This document shows positions 1-8,805 of a stretch of DNA of 64,000 nt, piece by piece. The notes under the pieces were generated by a model that searched no databases, was not told the origin of the DNA, and saw only the letters and a program-made list of their open reading frames with translations. Origin of the DNA: Paraburkholderia haematera (GTDB lineage: Bacteria > Pseudomonadota > Gammaproteobacteria > Burkholderiales > Burkholderiaceae); the NCBI RefSeq assembly GCF_905220975.1, contig NZ_CAJNBK010000004.1, forward strand, positions 337,209 to 401,208, in the 5' to 3' direction. The translations under genes were made by a program, and so were the position numbers. How positions within the stretch are numbered: the stretch's first letter is position 1; every line of letters starts with the position of its first letter.

Positions 1-1
1 G

Positions 2-961
2 GCCGGCGGTTTCGAACGCAATCAGGCGATGCGCGAGCGCTATCTGCCGCGTCCCACGCAAGCGCAGTGGAGCGCGACGCCGCCGAACAATACAGGCGAC
101 GCGATTGCAGTCGGCCAGCAATTGGGCGCACAGATTGCGTTGATGGAACACGTCTGGGGCGCGCCGACACTGCACGTCGATCACGAGGAAAAGCAGCGTG
201 CGCTGTTCGTCGAGCGAAATCTGCCGGGTTGCGTGGTGGTCAACGGTCTCGGCAAACGCTTCGTCAATGAGGCCGCGCCGTATTCGGAGTTCGTTCCGGC
301 GATGTATCGCGACCACGCGAAAACCGGGGCGTGCGTTCCGGCCTGGATGGTATTCGACGCGCAGTTTCGCAAGAAGTATCCGTGCGGGCCGATCATGCCC
401 AGCGTGATGATGCCCGACGCCCGCATCCCGGCGGCGTTTCGTTCTCTGCTCTATAAGGCCGATTCGCTCGACGCGCTGGCCGCACGGATCGGTGTCGACG
501 CGCAGGGCTTGCGCGACACCGTGGAGAAAATGAATCGCTTTGCCGCGACCGGTATCGACGAAGAATTCGCCAAGGGCGGCAATGCATTCGACACCTACTA
601 CGGCGACCCCAGCGTCCAACCGAATCCGTGCCTGGCACCCATCGAGACCGGACCATTCTACGCCGTGCGTATCGACGCGGGCGACATCGGCACCAAGGGC
701 GGTCTGCTCACCGATTCGCGTGCGCGTGTCCTGCACGCCGACGGCACGCCGATTGCCGGGCTTTATGCGATCGGCAACACCAGCGCGTCGATGATGGGGG
801 CGAGCTACCCCGGCGCGGGCTCGACGCTCGGGCCGGCCATGACCTTTGGCTACATTGCCGCGAATCATCTCGCCGACGGTGGCGATGATCGCGATGGCAA
901 CAGCAGTCCTTCAGAACCAGCACGCGCTGCCGGCATCGAACTTCGCGGAGTCACATCATGA
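2..961 (+). CDS. kstD: 3-ketosteroid delta1-dehydrogenase, C-terminal part (5' end outside window)
   Basis: This flavoprotein introduces the C1-C2 double bond into 3-ketosteroid ring A using FAD. The reading frame is already open at the first bases, so the N-terminal FAD-binding segment lies upstream of the window. The visible part carries the family C-terminal signature: an IGNTSASMMG stretch followed by SYPGAGSTLGPAMTFGY. Its Tyr-x-x-x-Gly (YPGAG) matches the catalytic Tyr487/Gly491 pair known for Rhodococcus KstD. The stop overlaps the next start as ATGA, so the gene is coupled to hsaB. The downstream steroid genes support the call. A related fumarate-reductase-type flavoprotein is the only serious alternative. 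Confidence 0.85.
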   Translation, partial: AGGFERNQAMRERYLPRPTQAQWSATPPNNTGDAIAVGQQLGAQIALMEHVWGAPTLHVDHEEKQRALFVERNLPGCVVVNGLGKRFVNEAAPYSEFVPAMYRDHAKTGACVPAWMVFDAQFRKKYPCGPIMPSVMMPDARIPAAFRSLLYKADSLDALAARIGVDAQGLRDTVEKMNRFAATGIDEEFAKGGNAFDTYYGDPSVQPNPCLAPIETGPFYAVRIDAGDIGTKGGLLTDSRARVLHADGTPIAGLYAIGNTSASMMGASYPGAGSTLGPAMTFGYIAANHLADGGDDRDGNSSPSEPARAAGIELRGVTS

Positions 962-1476
962 CCGACCTCACTTCTCACCCGTTGCGCGCCGACATGCTGC
1001 TGGCAATGCGCCGCCTCGCGCGCTCGGTCGCTGTCATCAGTTGCTGCGACGGCGAACGTCGTTATTCGATGTCGGCCACCGCGGTCGATTCGCTCTCGAC
1101 CGAACCGCCCTCGCTGCTGATCTGCATTAACCGCACGTCGTCGATTTTTCCGCCGCTCGACAAAGGCGCGGCATTTTGCGTGAACGTGCTCTCGGCGCAG
1201 CATCAGCACATTGCGATCGATTGCAGCGGGCGCCTCAAAGGCGAAGAGCGCTTCACGACCGGTAACTGGCAGCGCTCGGCGCAGGGCGTGCCGTATCTGC
1301 ACGATTCGCAGGCCAGTCTGATCTGCACGCAGGACGGCCGCTTCGATTACGGCACGCACGCGATCTTTATTGGCCGCGTCGAGCAGGTGCTGATCAGTGG
1401 TGAGGTCGATCCGCTCGTGTATGTGGACGGTGTCTATACGACTGCGGCGGCGCCCGTGCGCTGCGCAGCGGCCTGA
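958..1476 (+). CDS. hsaB: Flavin reductase component of 3-HSA 4-hydroxylase (HsaB-like)
   Basis: This 172-residue protein is a single flavin-reductase-like FMN-binding domain. Such a domain uses NADH to supply reduced flavin to a partner monooxygenase. The family core is seen in the MSATAVDSLSTEPPSLLICIN segment (about 38-58) and the GAAFCVNVLS segment. In steroid pathways the partner is HsaA, which hydroxylates 3-HSA to the catechol 3,4-DHSA. No HsaA-like oxygenase is encoded in this window, so the partner must be elsewhere, perhaps upstream. The start overlaps the kstD stop (ATGA). The flavin-reductase family is certain; the assignment to HsaA rests on context. Confidence 0.78.
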   Translation: MTDLTSHPLRADMLLAMRRLARSVAVISCCDGERRYSMSATAVDSLSTEPPSLLICINRTSSIFPPLDKGAAFCVNVLSAQHQHIAIDCSGRLKGEERFTTGNWQRSAQGVPYLHDSQASLICTQDGRFDYGTHAIFIGRVEQVLISGEVDPLVYVDGVYTTAAAPVRCAAA

Positions 1477-1492
1477 TCGGGAACATGGCGCG

Positions 1493-3190
1493 ATGCTAAG
1501 CCCAACGCCCGCAGAGCACGGATCGGCCACGCCGGTCGACATGCCGCTTGTCGTCGACGATCCTGCGTGCGTGCGCTGGGACGACGTATGCGACGTACTG
1601 GTGGCGGGTTTCGGTGCGGCGGGCGCGTGCGCCGCGCTGGAAGCGGCGGCGGCCGGTGCGAAAGTGCGGATTGTCGAGCGTTTCGAGGGCGGTGGCGCGA
1701 GCGCGAAAAGCGGTGGCGTGGTCTACGCAGGCGGCGGCACACGCTATCAGATCGAAGCGGGCTACAGCGACACGCCCGAGGCAATGTTCGCGTACCTGCA
1801 ACAGGAAGTGGGCGACGCGGTGTCCGCGGCGACGCTCAAACGTTTTTGCGCAGGCAGCGTCGATCTGTTGCACTGGCTCGAACGCCTCGGCGTGCGCTTT
1901 GCCGCGTCGGTGCCGCCGCGCAAGACGTCGTATCCGCAGAACCGCTATTACCTGTATTACTCGGGCAACGAGGCGGTGGGCGATGCCGTGCGCGAACATG
2001 CGCCGGCACCGCGCGGGCATCGGGTGGTTGGCGACGGCATGTCGGGGCGCGTGCTGTACGACACGCTGCGGCGCGCGGTGGATGCACAGCCCTTGGTCGA
2101 CACGATGTGCCACGCAAGCGTGCGCAGGCTGGTCACCGACCGCAGCGGGCGCGTAATCGGCGCGCAAGTCTGGCAAGTGGCGCCGGGCCGTGCGCAGCGT
2201 ACCCATCGCCGGCTCGCGCGCTGGGCCGAGCGCCTGCATAACGGCATGCCGGCGTGGGCCGACCGGTTGCGCGCCGCGCTTTATCGCGTCGAGCAGCGCG
2301 AGGGCCGGCTCATCACGATCAAGGCCGATGCGGTGGTATTGAGCACCGGCGGCTTCATCTTCAACCGGTCGATGGTGGCGCATTACGCGCCGCGTTATCT
2401 GCCGAACTGGCGTCTTGGCACGACGGGTTGCGACGGTTCGGGCATCCGGCTTGGCTTATCTGCCGGTGCCATGGCGCAGCGGCTCGAACGTGTGTCCGCG
2501 TGGCGCTTCATCAATCCGCCGTACGCATGGGCGCAAGGCTGTGTTGTGGACCGCCACGGCGAGCGCTTTTGCAACGAGGAAATCTATGGCGCCGCGCTCG
2601 GCCACGCGATGTGCGAGAACCGTGAAGGACATGCGTGGCTGATTCTCGATGCGCGGCTCGTCAAGCTCGCGCTCAGGGAATGTTTGCGCGGCAAGCTGTG
2701 GGCGTTCCAGAGCGTGCCCGCGATGCTGTTGATGCTGGCCGGCCGCCAACGCGCCCGCTCGCCGGCCGAACTGGCCGCACGCATCGGCTGCGACCCGGCC
2801 GTGCTCGAGCGCACCATCAATGCCTACAACCTGGGCGCGCTTAACGGCATCGACCGTGCGTTCGGCAAATCCGCCGCGATGTTGCAGCCGCTCATGCAAG
2901 GCCCTTACTACGCGATCGACATTTCATCGGACAGCCGCGTGTTCCCGTGCCCGTCGATCACGCTGGGCGGCTTGCAAGTCGACGAGACGAGCAACGCGGT
3001 GCTGTCTTCGGACGGCGCACCGATCGAGGGCTTGTTCGCCGCCGGCCGGGCCGCTTGCGGCCTGGCATCGAATCACTACGTGAGCGGCCTCTCGCTCGCG
3101 GACTGTATCTGGTCCGGCCGCCAGGCGGGCCGGGCCGCAGCGGGCGTGGTTCTCGCGAACGCCGCCCATTCCCTGACTGAAACTGACTGA
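1493..3190 (+). CDS. FAD-dependent delta4-(5alpha)-3-ketosteroid dehydrogenase (TesI/Kst4D-like)
   Basis: This FAD flavoprotein of about 565 residues belongs to the fumarate reductase/KstD superfamily. An N-terminal Rossmann motif GFGAAG is followed by an acidic IVER strand end. The C-terminal block GLFAAGRAACGLASNHYVSG binds FAD. It lacks the KstD Tyr-x-x-x-Gly motif. Instead it has Tyr-x-Ser (HYVSG), matching the Tyr466/Ser468 pair reported for Rhodococcus delta4-(5alpha)-KSTD, which desaturates C4-C5 of 5alpha-steroids. Start chosen at ATG 1493, behind GGGAAC and just after the hsaB stop; ATG 1541 also keeps the whole fold. The open frame extends further upstream inside hsaB, but that part is out of family. 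Confidence 0.75.
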   Translation: MLSPTPAEHGSATPVDMPLVVDDPACVRWDDVCDVLVAGFGAAGACAALEAAAAGAKVRIVERFEGGGASAKSGGVVYAGGGTRYQIEAGYSDTPEAMFAYLQQEVGDAVSAATLKRFCAGSVDLLHWLERLGVRFAASVPPRKTSYPQNRYYLYYSGNEAVGDAVREHAPAPRGHRVVGDGMSGRVLYDTLRRAVDAQPLVDTMCHASVRRLVTDRSGRVIGAQVWQVAPGRAQRTHRRLARWAERLHNGMPAWADRLRAALYRVEQREGRLITIKADAVVLSTGGFIFNRSMVAHYAPRYLPNWRLGTTGCDGSGIRLGLSAGAMAQRLERVSAWRFINPPYAWAQGCVVDRHGERFCNEEIYGAALGHAMCENREGHAWLILDARLVKLALRECLRGKLWAFQSVPAMLLMLAGRQRARSPAELAARIGCDPAVLERTINAYNLGALNGIDRAFGKSAAMLQPLMQGPYYAIDISSDSRVFPCPSITLGGLQVDETSNAVLSSDGAPIEGLFAAGRAACGLASNHYVSGLSLADCIWSGRQAGRAAAGVVLANAAHSLTETD

Positions 3191-3204
3191 CACTGAAAGA
3201 GAGA

Positions 3205-3975
3205 ATGAAGATGGGAGACAGACTCAAAGGCAAGATCGCCGTCGTAACGGGCGCCGCGAGCGGCGTCGGCAAACAGGATGCGTTGCTGTTCGCCCGTGAA
3301 GGCGCGCGTGTCGTGCTCACCGATGTCAACGAGGAAGCCGGCCGCGAAGTGGCCGCGCAGATCGGCGATGCCGCCCTGTTCGTGCGTCACGACATTTCGT
3401 CGGAAACGGGCTGGAACGACGTGTTCGGCGCGGCGCAAACGACGTTCGGCACGCCGGATGTGCTGGTCAACAACGCCGCGGTGCTGTTGCTCGGCAGCAT
3501 TGAAGACACCACGCTCGAACAATGGCAGCGGGTGCTGCGCATCAATGCCGAAGGCTATTTTCTCGGTTGCCGCACAGCGGTGAAGGCGATGAAGGAGAAG
3601 GGCGGTTCGATCGTCAACATGTCGTCGGTCGCGGCGTTGGGCGGACTCGGTATGTTCTGCGCCTATTCGGCCAGCAAGGGTGCCGTGACGGCGATGACGC
3701 GCGCGATCGCCGCGCACTGCAAGCAGCAGGGCTACAAGGTCCGCTGCAACACGATTCATCCGGACGGCATTCTCACGCCGATGACCGCACCGTTCTTTGG
3801 TTCTGCCGACGAAACTCGCGAGGCGCTCACGCAGTCGGTCGATCCGCATTCGCGCATGTGCCTGCCGGAAGACATCGCGAATCTGGTGCTGTTCCTTGCG
3901 TCCGACGAATCTCGCTTCATCAATGGCAGCGAGTATCGGATCGACAATGCGCAGATGATCATGGGCATCGCCTGA
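3205..3975 (+). CDS. SDR, 3beta/17beta-hydroxysteroid dehydrogenase-like
   Basis: This 256-residue classical short-chain dehydrogenase has the cofactor motif TGAASGVG near the N-terminus, NNAA for the central strand, Ser in the NMSS stretch and the catalytic YSASK. Residues such as SGVG, FVRHDISSE, GCRTAVKAMKEKGGSIVNMSS and IHPDGILTPM line up closely, from memory, with the Comamonas testosteroni 3beta/17beta-HSD. It would interconvert hydroxyl and keto groups at C3 or C17 with NAD(H). The start follows AAAGAGAG and sits 15 bases after the preceding stop. ATG 3211 is an alternative start. Substrate position is inferred and was not tested. Confidence 0.75.
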   Translation: MKMGDRLKGKIAVVTGAASGVGKQDALLFAREGARVVLTDVNEEAGREVAAQIGDAALFVRHDISSETGWNDVFGAAQTTFGTPDVLVNNAAVLLLGSIEDTTLEQWQRVLRINAEGYFLGCRTAVKAMKEKGGSIVNMSSVAALGGLGMFCAYSASKGAVTAMTRAIAAHCKQQGYKVRCNTIHPDGILTPMTAPFFGSADETREALTQSVDPHSRMCLPEDIANLVLFLASDESRFINGSEYRIDNAQMIMGIA

Positions 3976-3986
3976 GTTCGCCCGCC

Positions 3987-5141
3987 ATGGCCGATTCGCG
4001 TTTTCACCGGCTCAAAGTGGCGGACGTGATCACGGAGAGCGCCGACGCGCGCTCTTTCGTGTTCGATCTGCCGCAGACGCTGCACGATGCCTTCAGCTAT
4101 CGCCCGGGGCAGTTCCTCACGCTCAAGGTGCCGTGCGCGGATGCGATTGTGCAGCGCTGCTATTCATTGTCGAGTGCGCCGGGCATCGACCGCGCGCCGA
4201 AGATCACCGTCAAGCGGGTGCGCGATGGGCGCGTGTCGAACTGGATGTGCGACAGCATTCAGCCCGGCGACGAACTCGACGTGATGACGCCCGCGGGCGT
4301 GTTCACGCCACGTTCGCTTGACGGCGACCTGCTTCTGTTCGCGGGCGGCAGCGGCATCACGCCGGTGCTGTCGATCCTCAAGTCCGCGCTGGTGAACGGG
4401 CGCGGCATGCTGACCCTGATCTACGCGAATCGGGACGCGCAATCGGTGATTTTCAGAGAGGAACTGCGTCAACTCGGGCAGCGGCACGCGGGACGATTGC
4501 GCGTGATTCACTGGCTCGATAGCGTGCAGGGCATTCCGCAGCAGCGTCATCTGGAAGAACTGGCGCGGCCGTGGAGCACGCAGGAATGCTTCATCTGCGG
4601 GCCGGCGCTGTTCATGGAGAACGCGTTGGCGGCCATGCTGGCGCTGGGGTTGCCGCGAGCGAAGGTGCATGTGGAGCGGTTTGCTTCGCTGCCGGATTTG
4701 CCGGCTACGGCTGGCGTGGCCGGCCTGCCTGGCACGCGCGGAGCGACTGACACGACTGGAGCAACTGGAGCAACGGGTACGCCCGAAGCGCGCACCGCAT
4801 CCGCAGCACCGGAACTACCCAACGTACCCTCAGCCGCAGACTCGACCGATACAAGCTCCGTCGCCAACGCCGCGATCGAAACCGTGCTCGACGGCACCAC
4901 CTTCACCGTCATCTGCGAAAGCGGTGAAACCCTGCTCGACGCCATGCTGCGCGCCGACGTGCCCGCGCCCAACTCGTGCCGCAGCGGTTTGTGCGGCGCC
5001 TGCATGTGCCGGGTCGAGGCCGGCAGCGTGAACCTGAATGCCAACCACGTGCTCGATGCGGCCGATCTGACGGACGGCTGGACGCTTGCCTGTAGTGCGA
5101 CACCTGCCAGCGCGACGCTGCGCGTGGTTTTCCCCGACTAG
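3987..5141 (+). CDS. kshB: 3-ketosteroid 9alpha-hydroxylase reductase component (KshB)
   Basis: This 384-residue iron-sulfur flavoprotein passes electrons from NADH to the Rieske oxygenase KshA. It has an FAD domain with RCYS at 57-60, an NAD domain with GGSGITP at 120-126 and CGP at 204-206, and a C-terminal plant-type [2Fe-2S] domain with Cys331, Cys336, Cys339 and Cys369. An unusually long linker (about 236-295), rich in Gly, Thr and Ala and partly built of 9-base repeats, joins the NAD and ferredoxin domains. ATG 3987 was chosen because it opens the FAD domain directly after the SDR stop; the frame also runs open through the SDR gene. The partner KshA lies at 26044-27120. Confidence 0.88.
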   Translation: MADSRFHRLKVADVITESADARSFVFDLPQTLHDAFSYRPGQFLTLKVPCADAIVQRCYSLSSAPGIDRAPKITVKRVRDGRVSNWMCDSIQPGDELDVMTPAGVFTPRSLDGDLLLFAGGSGITPVLSILKSALVNGRGMLTLIYANRDAQSVIFREELRQLGQRHAGRLRVIHWLDSVQGIPQQRHLEELARPWSTQECFICGPALFMENALAAMLALGLPRAKVHVERFASLPDLPATAGVAGLPGTRGATDTTGATGATGTPEARTASAAPELPNVPSAADSTDTSSVANAAIETVLDGTTFTVICESGETLLDAMLRADVPAPNSCRSGLCGACMCRVEAGSVNLNANHVLDAADLTDGWTLACSATPASATLRVVFPD

Positions 5142-5208
5142 GTTCGCGGTTCGCACGCGCGGCCCTCGCGTGTTGCGCTTGCCGCGAACCCCACCCATCG
5201 AATTCACC

Positions 5209-6873
5209 ATGACGCTCAACCACATCCTGACGACACCCGCGCTGATCGCGCGCGGCGCCGCGCGCTACGGCACGCGCATCGCGATCGAAACAGCTCAGGG
5301 CAACCTGAGCTATGCGCAACTGGACGCGGCGCGGATCGAAGCGGCGCGCGCGTTGATGAGCTGCGGCATCCAGCCGGGCGAGCGTATCGCGATCTGGGCG
5401 CCGAACATCGCTGAATGGATCGTAGCGGCGCTCGCGATTCACAGCGCGGGCGCGGCGCTGGTGCCGATCAATACCCGAATGAAAGGCCTGGAAGCCGCAG
5501 CGATTCTCGAGGACAGCGGCGCGCGGCTTCTGTTCTGCTGCGGCACTTTCCTTGGCGATTCGTATCCAGCCATGCTGGCCGCACACCGTCCGGCGACGCT
5601 TGAACGCATCGTGGTGTTCGACGGTCCGTCAACAGAAGCGGAAACGAGAACGGGAACGGAAGCGGCCGGCGGCTGCGACGAGACCTGGGACGCGTTCCTG
5701 CTGCGCGCCGCAGGCACCCCGATGGAGGTGTTCCGTGCCCGCGAGGCGGCGGTGCGCCCCGACACGCTGATGGACATCATGTTCACGTCCGGCACGACGG
5801 GCCGCCCCAAGGGCGTGATGACCACGCACGGCCAGAATCTCCGCGTGGTTCACGATTGGGCGCAGATCGCGACGCTGCGTGAAAGCGACCGCTATCTGAT
5901 CGTCAATCCGTTCTTTCACGCGTTCGGCTACAAGGCCGGCTGGCTTGCGGCGTTCGCGAGCGGCGCGACGGTGCTGCCGCATCTCGTGTTCAACCCGGAG
6001 CGTGTGCTCGAACGCATCGTGCGAGATCGCGTGTCCGTATTGCCGGGGCCGCCGACGCTGTATCACGCGTTGCTCGACATGCCGGGTCTGGCCATGCGCG
6101 ATCTGTCGTCACTGCGAGTCGCGGTGACCGGCGCGGCGGCGATCGCACCGAGTCTCATCGAAAGAATGCGCGCACAACTGGGTTTCGAAACCGTGCTGAC
6201 GGGCTATGGCCTCACGGAGTCGTGCGGCTTTGCCGCGCTATGCCGCAGCGGCGACGACGCCGAAACCGTCGCTCACACATCGGGCCGTGCGATGCCCGGC
6301 GTGGAGATTCGCATCGCCGACAGCAGCGGTGCCGCGGTTGCCACCGGCGAGACCGGGGAAGTGCTGATTCGCGGCTATAACGTGATGCAGGGCTATTTCG
6401 GGCAGCAGGACGCCACCATCGACACGGTCGACGATGAGGGCTGGCTGCATACCGGCGACCTGGGCACGCTCGACGAACGCGGCTATCTGCGCATTACCGA
6501 CCGTATCAAGGACATGTTCATCGTCGGCGGCTTCAACTGCTATCCGGCGGAGATCGAGCGGCTGTTCAGCGCGCATCCCGCGGTGGCGCAGGTCGCGCTG
6601 GTCGGCGTACCGGACGAACGGCTCGGCGAGGTGGGGCATGCGTATGTGGTGCTGCGTTCGGGCGAGCACGCGAGCCCGGAAGAACTGACCGACTGGGCCC
6701 GCAAGAACATGGCGAACTACAAGGTGCCACGGCATCTCTCGCTGGTCGATCAGTTGCCTGTCAGCGCGGCCGGCAAGGTGCTCAAGTACCGCTTGCGCGA
6801 GGCTGTCGAAAACGGTGCCGGAAGCAGCGCCGAAAATCACGAAAAAACCGCTGAAAACACCGCTGCAAGCTAG
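5209..6873 (+). CDS. fadD3: Acyl-CoA synthetase, FadD3-like (HIP-CoA ligase)
   Basis: This 554-residue adenylate-forming ligase has the AMP-binding loop FTSGTTGRPKG at 192-202, GYGLTES at 331-337, the hinge region WLHTGDLG at 411-418, GGFNCYPAEIE near 439-449 and the catalytic Lys522 in SAAGKVLKYRL. In actinobacterial and proteobacterial steroid clusters, the ligase beside ipdAB/echA20/ipdC activates HIP, the C/D-ring propionate, to its CoA ester. The start was placed at ATG 5209, where homology begins; the open frame extends upstream into kshB. A short Glu/Thr/Gly-rich stretch near 141-155 is probably a surface loop. The family is certain. HIP as substrate is inferred from the neighbours. 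Confidence 0.82.
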   Translation: MTLNHILTTPALIARGAARYGTRIAIETAQGNLSYAQLDAARIEAARALMSCGIQPGERIAIWAPNIAEWIVAALAIHSAGAALVPINTRMKGLEAAAILEDSGARLLFCCGTFLGDSYPAMLAAHRPATLERIVVFDGPSTEAETRTGTEAAGGCDETWDAFLLRAAGTPMEVFRAREAAVRPDTLMDIMFTSGTTGRPKGVMTTHGQNLRVVHDWAQIATLRESDRYLIVNPFFHAFGYKAGWLAAFASGATVLPHLVFNPERVLERIVRDRVSVLPGPPTLYHALLDMPGLAMRDLSSLRVAVTGAAAIAPSLIERMRAQLGFETVLTGYGLTESCGFAALCRSGDDAETVAHTSGRAMPGVEIRIADSSGAAVATGETGEVLIRGYNVMQGYFGQQDATIDTVDDEGWLHTGDLGTLDERGYLRITDRIKDMFIVGGFNCYPAEIERLFSAHPAVAQVALVGVPDERLGEVGHAYVVLRSGEHASPEELTDWARKNMANYKVPRHLSLVDQLPVSAAGKVLKYRLREAVENGAGSSAENHEKTAENTAAS

Positions 6874-6949
6874 TCCCAACAGACGATGTTAGCCGCCCCC
6901 GGGACCGCCAGAATAAGCCTGACAACAACAGGTTCTGGAGGAGTCGGAG

Positions 6950-7846
6950 ATGATCGATGTACGGGCTTTAGGCTACGTCGTCGTGCAGTCGGCGGATGTC
7001 GGCACATGGCGCGGCTACGCGGAAAACGTGCTGGGCATGCAGACGCAGGACGCAACGGACGGCGCGCTGTATGTGAAGATGGACGAGCGCGATTTCCGCT
7101 ACCTGATCGTGCCTGGCGACGCCGATCGCTACTTCGCGTCGGGTTGGGAGCTGGCCGACGCGGCCGCCTTCGACGACGCGATCCGCACCCTTGAGCTGGC
7201 CGGCGTGGAAACGATCCGCGCCAGCGCGAAAGAAGCCGCGCTGCGCCGCGTGCAGGCGATGGCGTGGTGCACCGATCCGTCCGGCAACCGGCATGAGTTC
7301 TTCTGGGGCGTGCGCGCCGATTTCCGGCGCTTCGCTTCACCGCTCGGCGTGACCGGTTTCGTTACCGGCGCGATGGGACTCGGCCACGCGGTGCTGCCCG
7401 CCCCGCAATTCGACGCCACCGACGCATTCCTGCGTGACGTGCTCGGCTTCGAACTCTCCGACATCTTCCGTGTGCGCTTCACCGACGATCCCGCCGAACC
7501 CGAGAAGCGCATCCACTTTCTGCATTGCAGGAACGCGCGCCATCACAGTCTCGCGATCATGGATCTCGCGGTGCCGTCCGGCTGCATCCACGTGATGGCC
7601 GAAGTGAATTCGATGGACGAAGTGGGCCGCGCGCTCGACCGGGTCGCGGCGCATGGCGTGAAGCTCTCCGCCACGCTCGGCCGTCATTGCAACGACCACA
7701 TGATCTCGTTCTACATGAAAACGCCGGGCGGCTTCGATCTGGAGTATGGCTACGGCGGGTTGACGGTCGATTGGGCGCAGCACAGCGTCTACGAGGCGAC
7801 CCGCGTGAGCCTGTGGGGCCACGACTTCAGCGTGGGATTCCGCTAG
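6950..7846 (+). CDS. hsaC: Extradiol dioxygenase, 3,4-DHSA dioxygenase (HsaC/TesB)
   Basis: This 298-residue type I (VOC-fold) extradiol dioxygenase performs the meta-cleavage that opens aromatised ring A of 3,4-DHSA to 4,9-DSHA. The Fe(II) ligands expected from BphC appear as His146 (GLGHAVL), His214 (CIHVMAEV) and Glu265 (FDLEYGYGG). Candidate second-shell histidines are at 198-199 and 250. Length matches the family. A strong Shine-Dalgarno, GGAGGAGTCGGAG, precedes the ATG. The cleavage product would go to HsaD, encoded at 36061. A biphenyl-type BphC is possible from sequence alone, but the genomic context is steroid. Confidence 0.88.
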   Translation: MIDVRALGYVVVQSADVGTWRGYAENVLGMQTQDATDGALYVKMDERDFRYLIVPGDADRYFASGWELADAAAFDDAIRTLELAGVETIRASAKEAALRRVQAMAWCTDPSGNRHEFFWGVRADFRRFASPLGVTGFVTGAMGLGHAVLPAPQFDATDAFLRDVLGFELSDIFRVRFTDDPAEPEKRIHFLHCRNARHHSLAIMDLAVPSGCIHVMAEVNSMDEVGRALDRVAAHGVKLSATLGRHCNDHMISFYMKTPGGFDLEYGYGGLTVDWAQHSVYEATRVSLWGHDFSVGFR

Positions 7847-7910
7847 GCCCCGATCAGCAATCCCGCAGCGACGTCGCAGAAAACACGCAGCAAACCCGCA
7901 GGAATAACGC

Positions 7911-8795
7911 ATGAAACAACTCGACAAAGCACTCAGCGCGCGCGATGCCGTCGCGCAACTCGCCGACGGCATGACGATCGGCATCGGCGGCTGGGGTCCC
8001 CGCCGCAAACCGATGGCACTCGTGCGCGAGATCGTCCGCTCGAATCTGAAGGACCTCACCGTGGTCGCGTATGGCGGCCCTGACGTTGGGCTGCTGTGCG
8101 CGGCAGGCAAAGTCCGCAAGCTCGTGTTCGGCTTTGTCTCGCTCGACGTGATTCCGCTCGAACCGCATTTCCGCCGGGCGCGCGAACAGGGCGCACTCGA
8201 CGTATGGGAACTCGACGAAGGCCTGCTGCAACTCGGCCTGCGCGCAGCGGCGGCACGTCTGCCGTTTTTGCCGACCCGTGTCGGGCTGGGCACCGATCTG
8301 CTGAAACACGCGCCGCATCTGCGCACCGTGCAATCGCCCTATGGCGGCGAGACGCTGCTGGCGATGCCGGCGCTCGAACTCGACGCCGCGTTGCTGCATG
8401 TGAATGCCGCTGACCGGATGGGCAATACGCGCATCGACGGTCCGGATCCTTTCTTCGACGCATGGTTTGCGCGCGCCGCGAAGAAGTGCTTTGTCAGCAG
8501 CGAAACGCTGGTCGAAACGCTGGCGAGCGATGATCTCGATCTCGCGCGCCGCAACACCTTCGAGCGATCGCTTGTAAGCGGCGTGGTGCACGCGCCGTGC
8601 GGCGCGCATCCCACATCGTGCGCGCCTGCCTATGGCTGGGATCTGCCGCATCTGAAGGCGTATTGCGCGAGCGCGGAAGACCCGCAACAAACAGCGGCTT
8701 ACCTGAGTGACGTAGTAGGCGCCGACGAACCGGGCTATCTGCAACGCGCAGGCGGCCGGTCCCATGTAGCGGCGTTGCCGTTGCCGATTCTGTAA
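7911..8795 (+). CDS. ipdA: CoA-transferase-like ring hydrolase, alpha subunit (IpdA)
   Basis: This 294-residue protein has the class I CoA-transferase alpha fold, with the early glycine motif GIGGWGPRRKP (about 24-34) and YGGPDVG near 54-60. In steroid degraders, IpdAB is not a transferase but hydrolyses the last carbon ring of COCHEA-CoA. An acidic cluster at Glu100-Glu103 is a candidate for the catalytic Glu105 reported for the mycobacterial enzyme, but I could not align it here. The gene sits ten bases before ipdB and in the same order (ipdA, ipdB, echA20, ipdC) as in mycobacteria. Confidence 0.85.
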   Translation: MKQLDKALSARDAVAQLADGMTIGIGGWGPRRKPMALVREIVRSNLKDLTVVAYGGPDVGLLCAAGKVRKLVFGFVSLDVIPLEPHFRRAREQGALDVWELDEGLLQLGLRAAAARLPFLPTRVGLGTDLLKHAPHLRTVQSPYGGETLLAMPALELDAALLHVNAADRMGNTRIDGPDPFFDAWFARAAKKCFVSSETLVETLASDDLDLARRNTFERSLVSGVVHAPCGAHPTSCAPAYGWDLPHLKAYCASAEDPQQTAAYLSDVVGADEPGYLQRAGGRSHVAALPLPIL

Positions 8796-8805
8796 TGGAG
8801 CGCAC

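Noticed and set aside
1496..2383. Long - strand open frame opposite the delta4-(5alpha)-dehydrogenase gene
   Set aside because: Arg/His-rich, no family features; a typical antisense shadow in GC-rich DNA opposite a clear flavoprotein.
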